This document shows positions 25,865-33,099 of a stretch of 33,173 nt of DNA, in pieces. The notes below the pieces were generated by a model. The model had not been told where the DNA came from. It worked only from the letters and a program-made list of their open reading frames with translations, and ran no database searches. The stretch comes from JAZKSG01 sp964384785. GTDB taxonomy: Archaea; Thermoplasmatota; E2; DHVEG-1. The stretch's first letter is position 1; each line of letters begins with the position of its first letter. The stretch covers positions 1 through 33,173 of the forward strand of contig CAYLLH010000013.1 of NCBI GenBank assembly GCA_964384785.1. Direction: 5' to 3'. The translations under genes and the position numbers were made by a program.

Positions 25865-26272
25865 ATGTCAAAAAAGAACAAAAAATCAAAAAACACACAA
25901 ACTTCTAATGGAATTTCTGTTAATTTGGTTTCAAGACAGAAACTTGATCAGCTAAATTTTGAAGAAAAACAACGATTTATACTCGAAGAAGTTAAACAAG
26001 GAAAAATACTTGTTCTTGAACATGGACTTACACCGATTGAACAGACAGAGCTAATAGAGAATACTATGAGAGAAATTGAACATGATACATTTATTGGTGT
26101 AGAAATGGAAGGATACGGAGAAGATAAACCTAGTTTTATCCAAAAAATATTTGGCATTATAAAAAAACCAAGGATGACACTTATAGGCCCTGCTAATCTA
26201 CTGCAAACAGTTAAAAAAGATAGTAACATGATTGAAACGAAGATAATAGCTGGTAAAAACTCAGCAAAATAA
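25865..26272 (+). CDS. DUF2073 family protein
   Basis: 135 residues. A lysine-rich start is followed by the DUF2073 core: GISVNLVSRQKLDQLNFEEK, GKILVLEHGLTPIEQTELIE, GVEMEGY and LIGPANLLQTVKK. There is no known enzymatic motif. It begins nine bases after the Era-like GTPase ends and probably works with it. Assignment rests on these conserved stretches and the gene order. Confidence 0.85.
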   Translation: MSKKNKKSKNTQTSNGISVNLVSRQKLDQLNFEEKQRFILEEVKQGKILVLEHGLTPIEQTELIENTMREIEHDTFIGVEMEGYGEDKPSFIQKIFGIIKKPRMTLIGPANLLQTVKKDSNMIETKIIAGKNSAK

Positions 26273-26301
26273 AAATTTGTTAGGGTTGGTTTAAAAAAAA
26301 T

Positions 26302-26841
26302 ATGCCTCATCAATGTTTGAAATGCGGAAAAATATACGAAGAAGGATCTCCTCAATTGTTGAAAGGTTGTTCCAATTGTGGAGGAAATCGTTTTTTTTAT
26401 ACTAAGAAACCACTTGATGATAAACAAAGAAATACAAAAATGAAAGAAGTAAAACAAGATTTAACCTCAGCGATAACTGAACTTATGGAGACACAAAATA
26501 AGGAAGTAGTGGATAAAAAAGGTGACTGGGTTCATATTAAACCAAAAGACATCAGAAAGGCTATGAAACAACATTTATCTGAACAAAAAAAGACAGATAA
26601 AATCGATGATACAATTCTTGATTCAGCTATAGATGACAGATATCGTAAAAAAGTAATTGATCAAATAAACAAAGAGATGGAGAAACGCGATAGCCCTGAA
26701 ACAATAGATATAGAAAAAACTGGTAGTTACAATATTGATCTTAAAGGTCTTCTAGAAGAAGAACCAATCATTATTCAGAAGGATGGATCTTATACCATTC
26801 ATCTTCCCTCTGCTTTTAAGATGGCTAGTAAAGAAAAATAA
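26302..26841 (+). CDS. Zinc-ribbon protein of the GTPase/DUF2073 cluster
   Basis: 179 residues with an N-terminal zinc ribbon: CLKCGKIYEEGS then CSNCGGNRF (5-36), matching the conserved archaeal Zn-ribbon family next to DUF2073. A charged middle follows and a C-terminal piece with two similar short repeats, IDIEKTGSYNIDLKGLL and IIIQKDGSYTIHLPSAF, a small beta unit. Third member of the set starting at 25199; the gap before it is 29 bases. Function unknown, but zinc ribbons suggest nucleic-acid or protein contacts. Confidence 0.85.
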   Translation: MPHQCLKCGKIYEEGSPQLLKGCSNCGGNRFFYTKKPLDDKQRNTKMKEVKQDLTSAITELMETQNKEVVDKKGDWVHIKPKDIRKAMKQHLSEQKKTDKIDDTILDSAIDDRYRKKVIDQINKEMEKRDSPETIDIEKTGSYNIDLKGLLEEEPIIIQKDGSYTIHLPSAFKMASKEK

Positions 26842-26849
26842 AAAAATTT

Positions 26850-27389
26850 TTAATACCACCATATTGGACCAGACTCAACCATTAGCGATAACATTGCTAA
26901 AAATGACACAAGCGAAAGAGATACTGGTAAAGTAAGACCAAATATTACTGAGAAAATTGTTGTCCCCATTCCAGCTAGAATACTTTGTGTTTCTATAATT
27001 GTTTGTAGACCTATAACTGGTGATGCAAGTATCATTATTGGTCCAATAATTGGCCATGATAAAAGCCCGAATATGAAACCTTTTATTCCTGCCATTATCA
27101 CATCTAGTATTCCAACATCAAACATAAATGAGAAGACTAAAGCTGCAATAAATACAAATGTTAAGGGGTAGGTGCTTACCAAACTAAGTTCTTTTGTGTT
27201 TTTTAGTAGGTTTATATTTGTTTTTTTGGATTCTATTGATTGAGTTGTTTTTAGTTCAGTATTTTGTGTTTTTTCTTGATTTGTATCATATTGAGTGAGT
27301 TTTTTTGCTGCTATTTGAGTACTTGTAAAAGATAGAAGTATTATGGTTACTAAGAGAATACTTGTAACTATTTTTAGTGCTGCTTTCAT
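26850..27389 (-). CDS. Unrecognised membrane protein with signal-like N-terminus
   Basis: 179 residues. A signal-like or anchor helix (about 5-27, ending STQIAA), a polar Gln/Thr-rich stretch to about 70, then three or four hydrophobic helices with Gly/Pro (WPIIGPIMILASPVIG). It ends ESGPIWWY. A strong ribosome site (GAGGGGGGTG) precedes the ATG. No family recognised. It converges on the zinc-ribbon gene and lies downstream of the riboflavin operon on the same strand. Confidence 0.65.
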   Translation of the reverse strand: MKAALKIVTSILLVTIILLSFTSTQIAAKKLTQYDTNQEKTQNTELKTTQSIESKKTNINLLKNTKELSLVSTYPLTFVFIAALVFSFMFDVGILDVIMAGIKGFIFGLLSWPIIGPIMILASPVIGLQTIIETQSILAGMGTTIFSVIFGLTLPVSLSLVSFLAMLSLMVESGPIWWY

Positions 27390-27495
27390 TTAGTTTTTTT
27401 CACACCCCCCTCTCGATTTTATTTTTTTATAATAATAATAATTATTTTTAGTTTACTAAGCAAATAAAAAAATAAATCTCTCCCTTATTTAGCTT

Positions 27496-27545
27496 ATGTA
27501 GCCATTGTAACGAAAAATTAGAAAATATGTAGACATAATAACGAA
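27496..27545. repeat. Pair of 19-base imperfect direct repeats
   Basis: ATGTAGCCATTGTAACGAA (27496-27514) and ATGTAGACATAATAACGAA (27527-27545) match at 16 of 19 positions, with starts 31 bases apart, three helical turns. They lie between the end of ribH and the start of the membrane protein gene at 27389, so they may be regulator sites for the latter. Function unproven. Confidence 0.4.
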
Positions 27546-27596
27546 CTGTAGTAATATATTACCAAAAAAAGAAAAATGAAAGAAAGAATGCCAATT

Positions 27597-28019
27597 TTAA
27601 AGTTTTAGACGTCTATGAAGTTTAATAACAGCTTCAACCGCTGCTTTAGCTCGTTCAATTCTTTCCTCAGCCTGAAGCCGCGTCATACCTGGACCAGATA
27701 TACCAAGACCCACTGGTTTATCAAACTCTATTGAAAGATCAGCTATTTTTCGTGATGCATGAGAAATCACAATTTCATCATGTTCAGTTTCACCCTCGAT
27801 AACACAACCAAGCGCTACTACTCCATCAATATCCTTTTTCTGCAATAATTTTTTTATCGCAAGTCCCATATCAAAAACACCTGGAACTTTAACAGTTTGG
27901 GTGATTTCTGAATCAAGAAAATGAGCATGTTCACGAGCTCTTTCAAGCATCATCATAGTAATATCATAATTAAACTCAGAAACAACAGCTCCAATCCTTA
28001 CCTTTTTTTTATCTACCAT
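27597..28019 (-). CDS. ribH: 6,7-dimethyl-8-ribityllumazine synthase
   Basis: 140 residues. It joins the product of RibB with a pyrimidine to make lumazine, the riboflavin precursor. Motifs: VSEFNYDITMMML at the substrate site, VPGVFDMGLAIKKLL, GCVIEGETEHDEIVISH with the catalytic His, and GISGPGMT. I start it at the ATG at 28019, because GGGAGG precedes it properly; the TTG at 28037 overlaps that ribosome site. It is the last gene of the riboflavin run. Confidence 0.93.
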   Translation of the reverse strand: MVDKKKVRIGAVVSEFNYDITMMMLERAREHAHFLDSEITQTVKVPGVFDMGLAIKKLLQKKDIDGVVALGCVIEGETEHDEIVISHASRKIADLSIEFDKPVGLGISGPGMTRLQAEERIERAKAAVEAVIKLHRRLKL

Positions 28020-28041
28020 AAAATTTTTGCCTCCCAAATAT

Positions 28042-28512
28042 TTATTTTTCTTTTATACTTCCTTCATCTTCAAATCCTTCACGTAAACCCCTGCCAGCTA
28101 ACCTTGTTAGTTTCTCAGGGTTAAAAAGTAATCTTAAAACATTAAGAGCATGCTCCCTGCTTCGTTGTTCAGCAAGCCAAGCAAGCTCTTTTTTGTTTTC
28201 TGCTTCATCCATATGAACAAAAACCTCAATTATATGTTTATTACACATAAGCTGAGTTTGAATAAGACCCAGGCTAGCCTCATGAGCACATTGTTTATCA
28301 ACCGGTTGATCACCAGGCATACCAAGAGCCATAACAATATCACAGTTTTCTTCATCAAAAAGTTTTTTACATGCAACAGGAAGATCCTTAACACCAGGTA
28401 CAGTTTTACGGATTATTTTAAAACCAGAATCATTGTTTTTTAGTTCATCAATTGCAACCTTAGCCATATCCACAGTTGCAAAAGTTGTATCAGCAACACC
28501 TATAATCTTCAT
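28042..28512 (-). CDS. ribC: Riboflavin synthase, archaeal type
   Basis: 156 residues of the archaeal riboflavin synthase, which is related to lumazine synthase and not to bacterial RibE. It opens MKIIGVADTTFATVDMA and has KTVPGVKDLPVACKKL, ALGMPGDQPVDKQCAHEASLGLIQTQL, and a C-terminal LRLLFNPEKLTRLAGRGLREG. It converts two lumazines to riboflavin. The start overlaps the end of ribL by four bases (ATGA), which implies translational coupling. Confidence 0.93.
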   Translation of the reverse strand: MKIIGVADTTFATVDMAKVAIDELKNNDSGFKIIRKTVPGVKDLPVACKKLFDEENCDIVMALGMPGDQPVDKQCAHEASLGLIQTQLMCNKHIIEVFVHMDEAENKKELAWLAEQRSREHALNVLRLLFNPEKLTRLAGRGLREGFEDEGSIKEK

Positions 28513-28973
28513 TGTTCACCCTCTTCTATCCGTTCAATAGATTTCTGGATTTCATATGCCGATATAATTTTACTAATAATTTTACGGGTACCTTTAAGAT
28601 CACTACCTTCTTTAGACTCCGAAAGTCTTTCAACTTTTACATTAAGTCCTCTTTTTTTAAGTTCCTCTTTGATTTTTGTTTCATCATGTATTTGATCATA
28701 ACCAAGAGCTATAATATCAGGTTTGATTTTTTCAACAATTTTATACATATCATCCTCTAGACCAAGATATGCTTCATCCACAATTTTTAACTCTTTAATT
28801 AAATTCAAACGTGTGTTCTCAGGAGTCACTGGTTCATGTTTAAGTTTTCTAACAGTTGAATCAGTAGCAACAACCACAATTAGTTCATCACCAAGTTTTT
28901 TTGCTTCTTTTAAAAAATAAATATGTCCCATATGTAAAAGATCAAATGTACCTGTTGCCATCACTTTGACCAT
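28509..28973 (-). CDS. ribL: FAD synthetase, archaeal RibL type
   Basis: 154 residues of the cytidylyltransferase-like nucleotidyltransferase fold: GTFDLLHMGHIYFL (HxGH motif HMGH), ALGYDQ, and a late SESKEGSDLKGTRKIISKI (family S/T-x-K/R-I). Archaeal RibL adenylates FMN to FAD. Its place between ribB and ribC supports this over glycerol-3-phosphate cytidylyltransferase. Overlaps ribB by 13 bases and ribC by four. Confidence 0.9.
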   Translation of the reverse strand: MVKVMATGTFDLLHMGHIYFLKEAKKLGDELIVVVATDSTVRKLKHEPVTPENTRLNLIKELKIVDEAYLGLEDDMYKIVEKIKPDIIALGYDQIHDETKIKEELKKRGLNVKVERLSESKEGSDLKGTRKIISKIISAYEIQKSIERIEEGEQ

Positions 28974-29671
28974 TTAGTCCATGCCTCAGTTATTTCTTTT
29001 CCTTCTAAAAAAACATAATCATGTTCCCGGGCATATTTTTTACTATCAGATTTTGATAAAGCCACACCTGAATCACCCATCATCTCACATCCACTTCCCA
29101 CAGGTGATAAATCCGCCATTTCAAGAAGAGACACAAATAGTTCGGTGTGTCCTTTTCTTTCTTTTAAAAGATTTTTTGATGCCACACATATTGGTACATG
29201 ACCGGGTGATCTAAAATTTTCACCTAATAGTTTAATCGCAGTTTGACCACCCAGGTTATTGATTTTTTTTGAAAGATCAGCAAATTTTTTCATAGTTAAA
29301 CTACGATCCTTATCAGTTATACCAGTATAGGTATCCCGGTGATTTATGTACAAAGAAAAAGAAGATTTAGAATCATAAGGTATATCATCTGCAACAAGTT
29401 CTTTTAAAACAGGATAATTATCATTAATTTTTGTAAACATATCAGATAAAAAAGGAAGTTTTAGTTTTTCAGCAACACTATTAGAAGTCATTAGAAATAT
29501 TAAACCGCCTCCATCTTTTCTAAGAGTTCTTATAGATTCAGGTTTTACAAATTCTGATGCAATCATTAGATCTGTTTCTCCTTCACGTTTATCATCATCG
29601 TAGATTAAAACAAATTTTCCTTTTCGAAGATCACTAATTGCTCTGTCGATTTTTTTTATAAACTCACCCAA
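28961..29671 (-). CDS. ribB: 3,4-dihydroxy-2-butanone 4-phosphate synthase
   Basis: 236 residues. The metal-binding YDDDKREGETDLMIASEF (about 24-41) and RSPGHVPIC are characteristic; it converts ribulose-5-phosphate to the four-carbon unit of lumazine. There is no GTP cyclohydrolase II domain fused, as usual in archaea. The best start is TTG at 29671 (MGEFIKKIDRAISDLRKG); an AT-rich TATTAA element about 25 bases up suggests a leaderless start, although the S17e gene lies only 54 bases upstream and could share the transcript. Confidence 0.93.
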   Translation of the reverse strand: MGEFIKKIDRAISDLRKGKFVLIYDDDKREGETDLMIASEFVKPESIRTLRKDGGGLIFLMTSNSVAEKLKLPFLSDMFTKINDNYPVLKELVADDIPYDSKSSFSLYINHRDTYTGITDKDRSLTMKKFADLSKKINNLGGQTAIKLLGENFRSPGHVPICVASKNLLKERKGHTELFVSLLEMADLSPVGSGCEMMGDSGVALSKSDSKKYAREHDYVFLEGKEITEAWTKWSK

Positions 29672-29725
29672 ATTTTGCAGAAACCCCCAGTTAATAAAAA
29701 AATTAGGTTGCTACCCAAAAATAAG

Positions 29726-29932
29726 TTACTCAGATTTGCGTTTAATCTGAGAATCTAAATAACGAGTTATATAACCAGCAATACGATTCCTTAGAACATT
29801 ACTAGTTACATCACTAAGATGCTGAACTTGTTCCTTATTATGCTGAAAATCTTCAGTTTTAAACTGATCAGGATATATATCCAAAAGCTTCATAGCAACA
29901 TTTTTAATAAACGCAGGTTTAATATTACCCAG
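29726..29932 (-). CDS. rps17e: Ribosomal protein S17e with apparent CTG start
   Basis: 68 codons that translate as GNIKPAFIKNVAMKLL, DIYPDQFKTEDFQHNKEQV and SNVLRNRIAGYITRYL, the full archaeal S17e pattern. S17e normally begins MGxIR; here the codon at the Met position is CTG (29932-29930), and no ATG, GTG or TTG is in frame upstream. AAGGTGAT (29936-29943) is a good ribosome site, its AGG seven bases before the CTG. A TATA box at 29978-29985 would give a leader of about 25 bases. Either CTG is the real start, or a base change or assembly error hides an ATG. It heads the riboflavin gene run. Confidence 0.88.
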   Translation of the reverse strand: MGNIKPAFIKNVAMKLLDIYPDQFKTEDFQHNKEQVQHLSDVTSNVLRNRIAGYITRYLDSQIKRKSE

Positions 29933-29977
29933 AGTATCACCTTTTATATTTTGTAAACCCCAGGTATAGATATTAGT

Positions 29978-29985
29978 TATATAAA
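29978..29985. promoter_or_regulatory. Symmetric TATA box between divergent genes
   Basis: TTATATAA reads the same on both strands. On the minus strand it lies about 50 bases before the S17e start, leaving a short leader with the AAGGTGAT site. On the plus strand it could start a transcript near 30007 reaching the small gene at 30099, though another AT-rich element (about 30058-30068) is nearer. Bases 29986-30098 hold no gene; they carry several ATTAATAAT-like repeats. Confidence 0.4.
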
Positions 29986-30098
29986 TACTTTGGAGGCGGA
30001 AAAACGCTCAAAACGTAAAAAAAACAGATAATGTTTATTAATAATGAAATTAATAATTAATAATATAACAAATAAATTATTAGGAAGGTAAAAAAATT

Positions 30099-30266
30099 AT
30101 GCCAATAGAATTTGACGAATACAATGGAAATCCAGTAATTGTTCTAAAAAAAGACGAAAATGATCTTTATCCATTTAGATTTGGACTCAGAAAAGCAGAA
30201 CTAATAGTAGAACATATTGATCAAATCAAAAAATTTGTCGAAGAAAACCAAAAAAATAAAAAATGA
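30099..30266 (+). CDS. Small 55-residue protein of unknown function
   Basis: MPIEFDEYNGNPVIVLKKDE, then PFRFGLRKAELIVEHIDQIKKFVEEN to a Lys-rich end. AGGAAGG stands 11 bases before the ATG, which strongly supports translation. It looks like a compact, soluble beta-then-helix protein. Similar short proteins seem familiar from archaeal genomes, but I cannot name the family. The next gene on this strand starts 114 bases later with its own TATA-like box. Confidence 0.7.
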   Translation: MPIEFDEYNGNPVIVLKKDENDLYPFRFGLRKAELIVEHIDQIKKFVEENQKNKK

Positions 30267-30380
30267 GAATTAATGGTTAATTTTCATTTTCTTTTTTTCT
30301 ATTATACAATAATATCTTATTATGCAACAATCTTTTTTAACAGGTTAAACTTATATTCCTAGAATAATTCCTAATTTTTC

Positions 30381-31289
30381 TTGGAGGCCGGATACAGAAT
30401 CACTTCAAAAAAACCATCAATAAAAAGTTTAGCAGGAAAAAAAATACATCAATTAGAAAAATATGCAGTAAGAAGTAGCCTTCTAAGAAAAATAGCACAT
30501 ATGGTTTATGATTCAAATGTTTATAGTTATATTTCAAAAAGAATAAACGATTTCAAAGATTTAAAACTACGACAGGAAGTAAAAAAAGGAAAAATACCTA
30601 AACATGTAGCAATTATTATGGATGGAAACCGTCGTTACGCTGAAAGTTTTGGATTAAAACCCCAAGCAGGTCATATCCTTGGAAGAGACAAAATAAAAGA
30701 AGTATTAGACTGGTGTTTAGATTTAAAAATAAAAAATTTAACAATTTATGCTTTTTCTACAGAGAATTTTAAAAGAGAAAAAAACGAAGTAGAATCTCTT
30801 ATGAAAATGTGCAAAAATGAGTTAGACAAAGCAGCTAAAGACTCCGAGATACATAAAAACAAAGTAAAAATCAGAATTTTCGGACATCTTGAATCACTAC
30901 CCGATGAAATACAGAATTCTGCAGAACATATAATGAATAGTACAAAAGAATACGAAAAGTTTTCTTTTAATGTAGCACTTGCATATGGCGGCCGAGAAGA
31001 AATAATTCAAGCAATAAAAAAAATTGCTTCTGAAGTAAAAAAAGGAACCATAAAAATTGATGACATCCATGAAAAAAGTGTTTCTAGTTATCTTTACACA
31101 AATGGTATACCAGACCCAGATATCATACTTAGAACAAGTGGTGAAGAAAGGATAAGTAATTTTCTTCTATGGCAGATGGCTTATTCAGAATTTTATTTTT
31201 CTGATGTTTATTGGCCTGCTTTTCAAAAAAAAGATTTTTTAAAAGCAATAAAAACTTTTCAAAAAAGAAAAAGACGTTTTGGAGAATAA
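30381..31289 (+). CDS. uppS: cis-Prenyltransferase (undecaprenyl/polyprenyl diphosphate synthase)
   Basis: 302 residues from a TTG start. KHVAIIMDGNRRYAE (about 75-88) holds the catalytic Asp; later AGHILGRDKI, YAFSTENFKR, and RTSGEERISNFLLWQMAYSEFYF are the family blocks. It makes the long polyprenyl diphosphate that carries sugars for glycosylation. The first 40 residues are basic and not typical; the ATG at 30501 would give a more usual length but has no ribosome site. CTTATATTC at about 30348-30356 puts initiation close to the TTG, suggesting a leaderless message. It fits functionally with the polyprenol kinase-like gene at 18332. Confidence 0.92.
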   Translation: MEAGYRITSKKPSIKSLAGKKIHQLEKYAVRSSLLRKIAHMVYDSNVYSYISKRINDFKDLKLRQEVKKGKIPKHVAIIMDGNRRYAESFGLKPQAGHILGRDKIKEVLDWCLDLKIKNLTIYAFSTENFKREKNEVESLMKMCKNELDKAAKDSEIHKNKVKIRIFGHLESLPDEIQNSAEHIMNSTKEYEKFSFNVALAYGGREEIIQAIKKIASEVKKGTIKIDDIHEKSVSSYLYTNGIPDPDIILRTSGEERISNFLLWQMAYSEFYFSDVYWPAFQKKDFLKAIKTFQKRKRRFGE

Positions 31290-31296
31290 AAAAAAT

Positions 31297-31569
31297 TTAT
31301 TCTTTTAAATCTTCACAATTTTCTATTTCTTCAGCAATTTCAGCGAGTTTTGCAAACTGAGCTGCAATAAAAAAAAGTATTATACTAACTCCAACGGATA
31401 ATATTGAAAAAGCAATTAATATCCCTGAAATTTCTTTGTTATCCTCTATTAACGGGATAAAATACAGAATAATAGAAATGATTAGTAATGTTATTCCAAT
31501 TATTAGTAAAGTTTTTGAAAAAAAACCTAATTTTAAATCGCTTTTTGCTGAGAAATATTTTTTTTTCAT
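31297..31569 (-). CDS. Small two-helix membrane protein
   Basis: 90 residues: a basic start (MKKKYFSAKSDLKLG), two hydrophobic helices (about 20-42 and 51-70), then an acidic amphipathic end (AKLAEIAEEIENCEDLKE) that may form a short coiled coil. No family recognised. It ends next to the uppS stop and follows prefoldin beta by about 37 bases on the same strand, so the two may be co-transcribed. Confidence 0.6.
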   Translation of the reverse strand: MKKKYFSAKSDLKLGFFSKTLLIIGITLLIISIILYFIPLIEDNKEISGILIAFSILSVGVSIILFFIAAQFAKLAEIAEEIENCEDLKE

Positions 31570-31606
31570 AATCTAAAAAAATAATAAGGTTATATCAAGC
31601 TTTTTT

Positions 31607-31978
31607 TTAGCTTGATTCATCTTCACCTTGCATGCTTAAAGCATTTTGAACTTTACTTTGAAGTTCACTTAGCTTTTCTTGGGTTCTTCCTTCTTGTTTC
31701 TGAAGGGTGTTTTTTCTAACCTCAAGTGTTTCTTTGTTAGATTTTAGATCTTCTGTTATTTCTTTTTTTCCTTTTGCTTTTATAAGAACTGATCCAACAC
31801 TTCTGTAGATTGGTGTTTTTGCATCAGTTTTTTTAAGTTCTTCTAATGCTTCATCGATTTCTCGCAGGTTCATATCAACCTGTTGTTTTTGTTGCATTAT
31901 CATTTGAAGTTGATTTCTTAATTGTTGTAATCTTCCTATTTGATCTTGTAGTTGCTGAGACATTCCTTCTTCTGCCAT
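31607..31978 (-). CDS. pfdB: Prefoldin beta subunit
   Basis: 123 residues: an N-terminal coiled-coil helix (QDQIGRLQQLRNQLQMIMQQ), the central hairpin DAKTPIYRSVGSVLIKA, and a second coiled coil, the standard beta-prefoldin plan. It joins the alpha subunit in a chaperone hexamer that holds unfolded proteins for the thermosome. GGAGGC lies about ten bases before the ATG. Typical length for archaea (115-125). Confidence 0.95.
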   Translation of the reverse strand: MAEEGMSQQLQDQIGRLQQLRNQLQMIMQQKQQVDMNLREIDEALEELKKTDAKTPIYRSVGSVLIKAKGKKEITEDLKSNKETLEVRKNTLQKQEGRTQEKLSELQSKVQNALSMQGEDESS

Positions 31979-32105
31979 TTTTTTAATTTGCCTCCTTATT
32001 TTTCGAGGTTATAAGGGTTATGGTTAATAAAGATTTGTCAAATGATTTAAAATAGTGGTAAACTTATTTCTTTTTTTGTTTATTTAATAAAAGAAAATTT
32101 AATTT

Positions 32106-32114
32106 GTATATACT
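32106..32114 (+). promoter_or_regulatory. TATA box of the 32139 gene
   Basis: GTATATACT ends 24 bases before the ATG at 32139, and no ribosome site is present, the layout of a leaderless archaeal gene. The 160-base gap also serves the divergent prefoldin gene. Confidence 0.5.
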
Positions 32115-32138
32115 TAGTTTACAGTGTTGGATTAGAGT

Positions 32139-32474
32139 ATGAGAGAGATTATACAGTATAGGAAAGTTGTTGCATTGGAGTATTCTTTGGAGAAAGGTGA
32201 AGTTAAGATAAAAATGGAGGATACTCAGGATAACTATTATTTTGAGATTGATAAATTAACTATTAATCCTGATAATACGGATCTTGGTAGTTTACGTGTT
32301 TTTCAAAATGAAGTTTTTATTATTTTTTCTAAACCAACGATATGTAATGTGAATAGTGGACGTTATTTTAGTAGTATGAGATGCGGTGTTGAATTTGAAG
32401 GTGAGAATGAAGATGAACTTGTGGAAAAACTTGAAGGTCTGGCAAGTCGTCTTGTGAGTCCAGCTGAAGAGTGA
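32139..32474 (+). CDS. Unrecognised small protein, first of a tandem pair
   Basis: 111 residues with no membrane segment or known motif. It shares a pattern with the next gene: EYS near the N-terminus, EVKIKMED ... NYYFEIDKLTINP, then KPTIC and VEFEGENEDELVEKLEGLASRL. The pattern of alternating strands ending in a helix suggests a small beta-rich domain. It is read from a leaderless-type promoter. The pair is probably an old duplication. Confidence 0.65.
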   Translation: MREIIQYRKVVALEYSLEKGEVKIKMEDTQDNYYFEIDKLTINPDNTDLGSLRVFQNEVFIIFSKPTICNVNSGRYFSSMRCGVEFEGENEDELVEKLEGLASRLVSPAEE

Positions 32475-32512
32475 AGTATTGAATAGTTAATAGTTTAGGA
32501 GAAGGATTTGTT

Positions 32513-32893
32513 ATGGGAGATGTACTTAATAAAAAGTTGCGTGTTAGAATCGAATATAGTAAAAATTCTCGTGAGATGAAGATTAATATGGAGGGAGCTG
32601 AAGGTGATTATTTTGCTAATTTGGATGAGGTTTCTATTAATCCAAAGGTTGTTGATGTAAACAATTTTGAGATTAGGAAAAGTGGGGTTAAGATGGATGT
32701 TGATGCTCCTGTTATTTGCGATCCTGATAATAAGGATTCGATTGAGTCTTTTCTTGTAGGTATCAAGTTTGAAGGGAAGGATAAAGAGAAAGTCGTTCAA
32801 CATGTTGAGGAAAGAGTTAAGAGTTTTGGGCCTGAATGGGAAAAGGCTGTTAGGAAACGCAGAGAGAGAATTAAAGAAAGGATATCTAAGTAA
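32513..32893 (+). CDS. Unrecognised small protein, second of a tandem pair
   Basis: 126 residues, related to the gene before it: EYS, EMKINMEG ... DYFANLDEVSINP, APVICDPDN, IKFEGKDKEKVVQHVEERVKSF align in order. It has an added basic helical tail (KAVRKRRERIKERISK) that the first protein lacks, possibly for nucleic-acid or protein binding. GGAGAAGGA precedes the ATG. Gap between the pair is 38 bases, so one transcript is likely. Family unknown. Confidence 0.65.
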   Translation: MGDVLNKKLRVRIEYSKNSREMKINMEGAEGDYFANLDEVSINPKVVDVNNFEIRKSGVKMDVDAPVICDPDNKDSIESFLVGIKFEGKDKEKVVQHVEERVKSFGPEWEKAVRKRRERIKERISK

Positions 32894-33099
32894 CTTTTTT
32901 TTCTTTTTTTGTTATTATAATTACATTTTTCATTATTTTGTAATAATGTATACGGTTGTTAAGCAAAACATTTATATTATTATAAAATTATAATTATTAT
33001 TAGTTTAAATGGTAATATATTATAAAGGAAAATATTATATAGAAAGATACAAATATACGAATATAGATAAAAATATAAAGAAAGGGGGATAAAAACCAT

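Noticed and set aside
28019..28037. Longer RibH start at TTG 28037
   Set aside because: The TTG overlaps the GGGAGG ribosome site that serves the ATG at 28019.
32495..32803. Minus-strand frame of about 100 codons opposite the second tandem gene
   Set aside because: It is the antisense of a gene with a good ribosome site and a paralog; its product is a low-complexity Asn/Ile-rich shadow.
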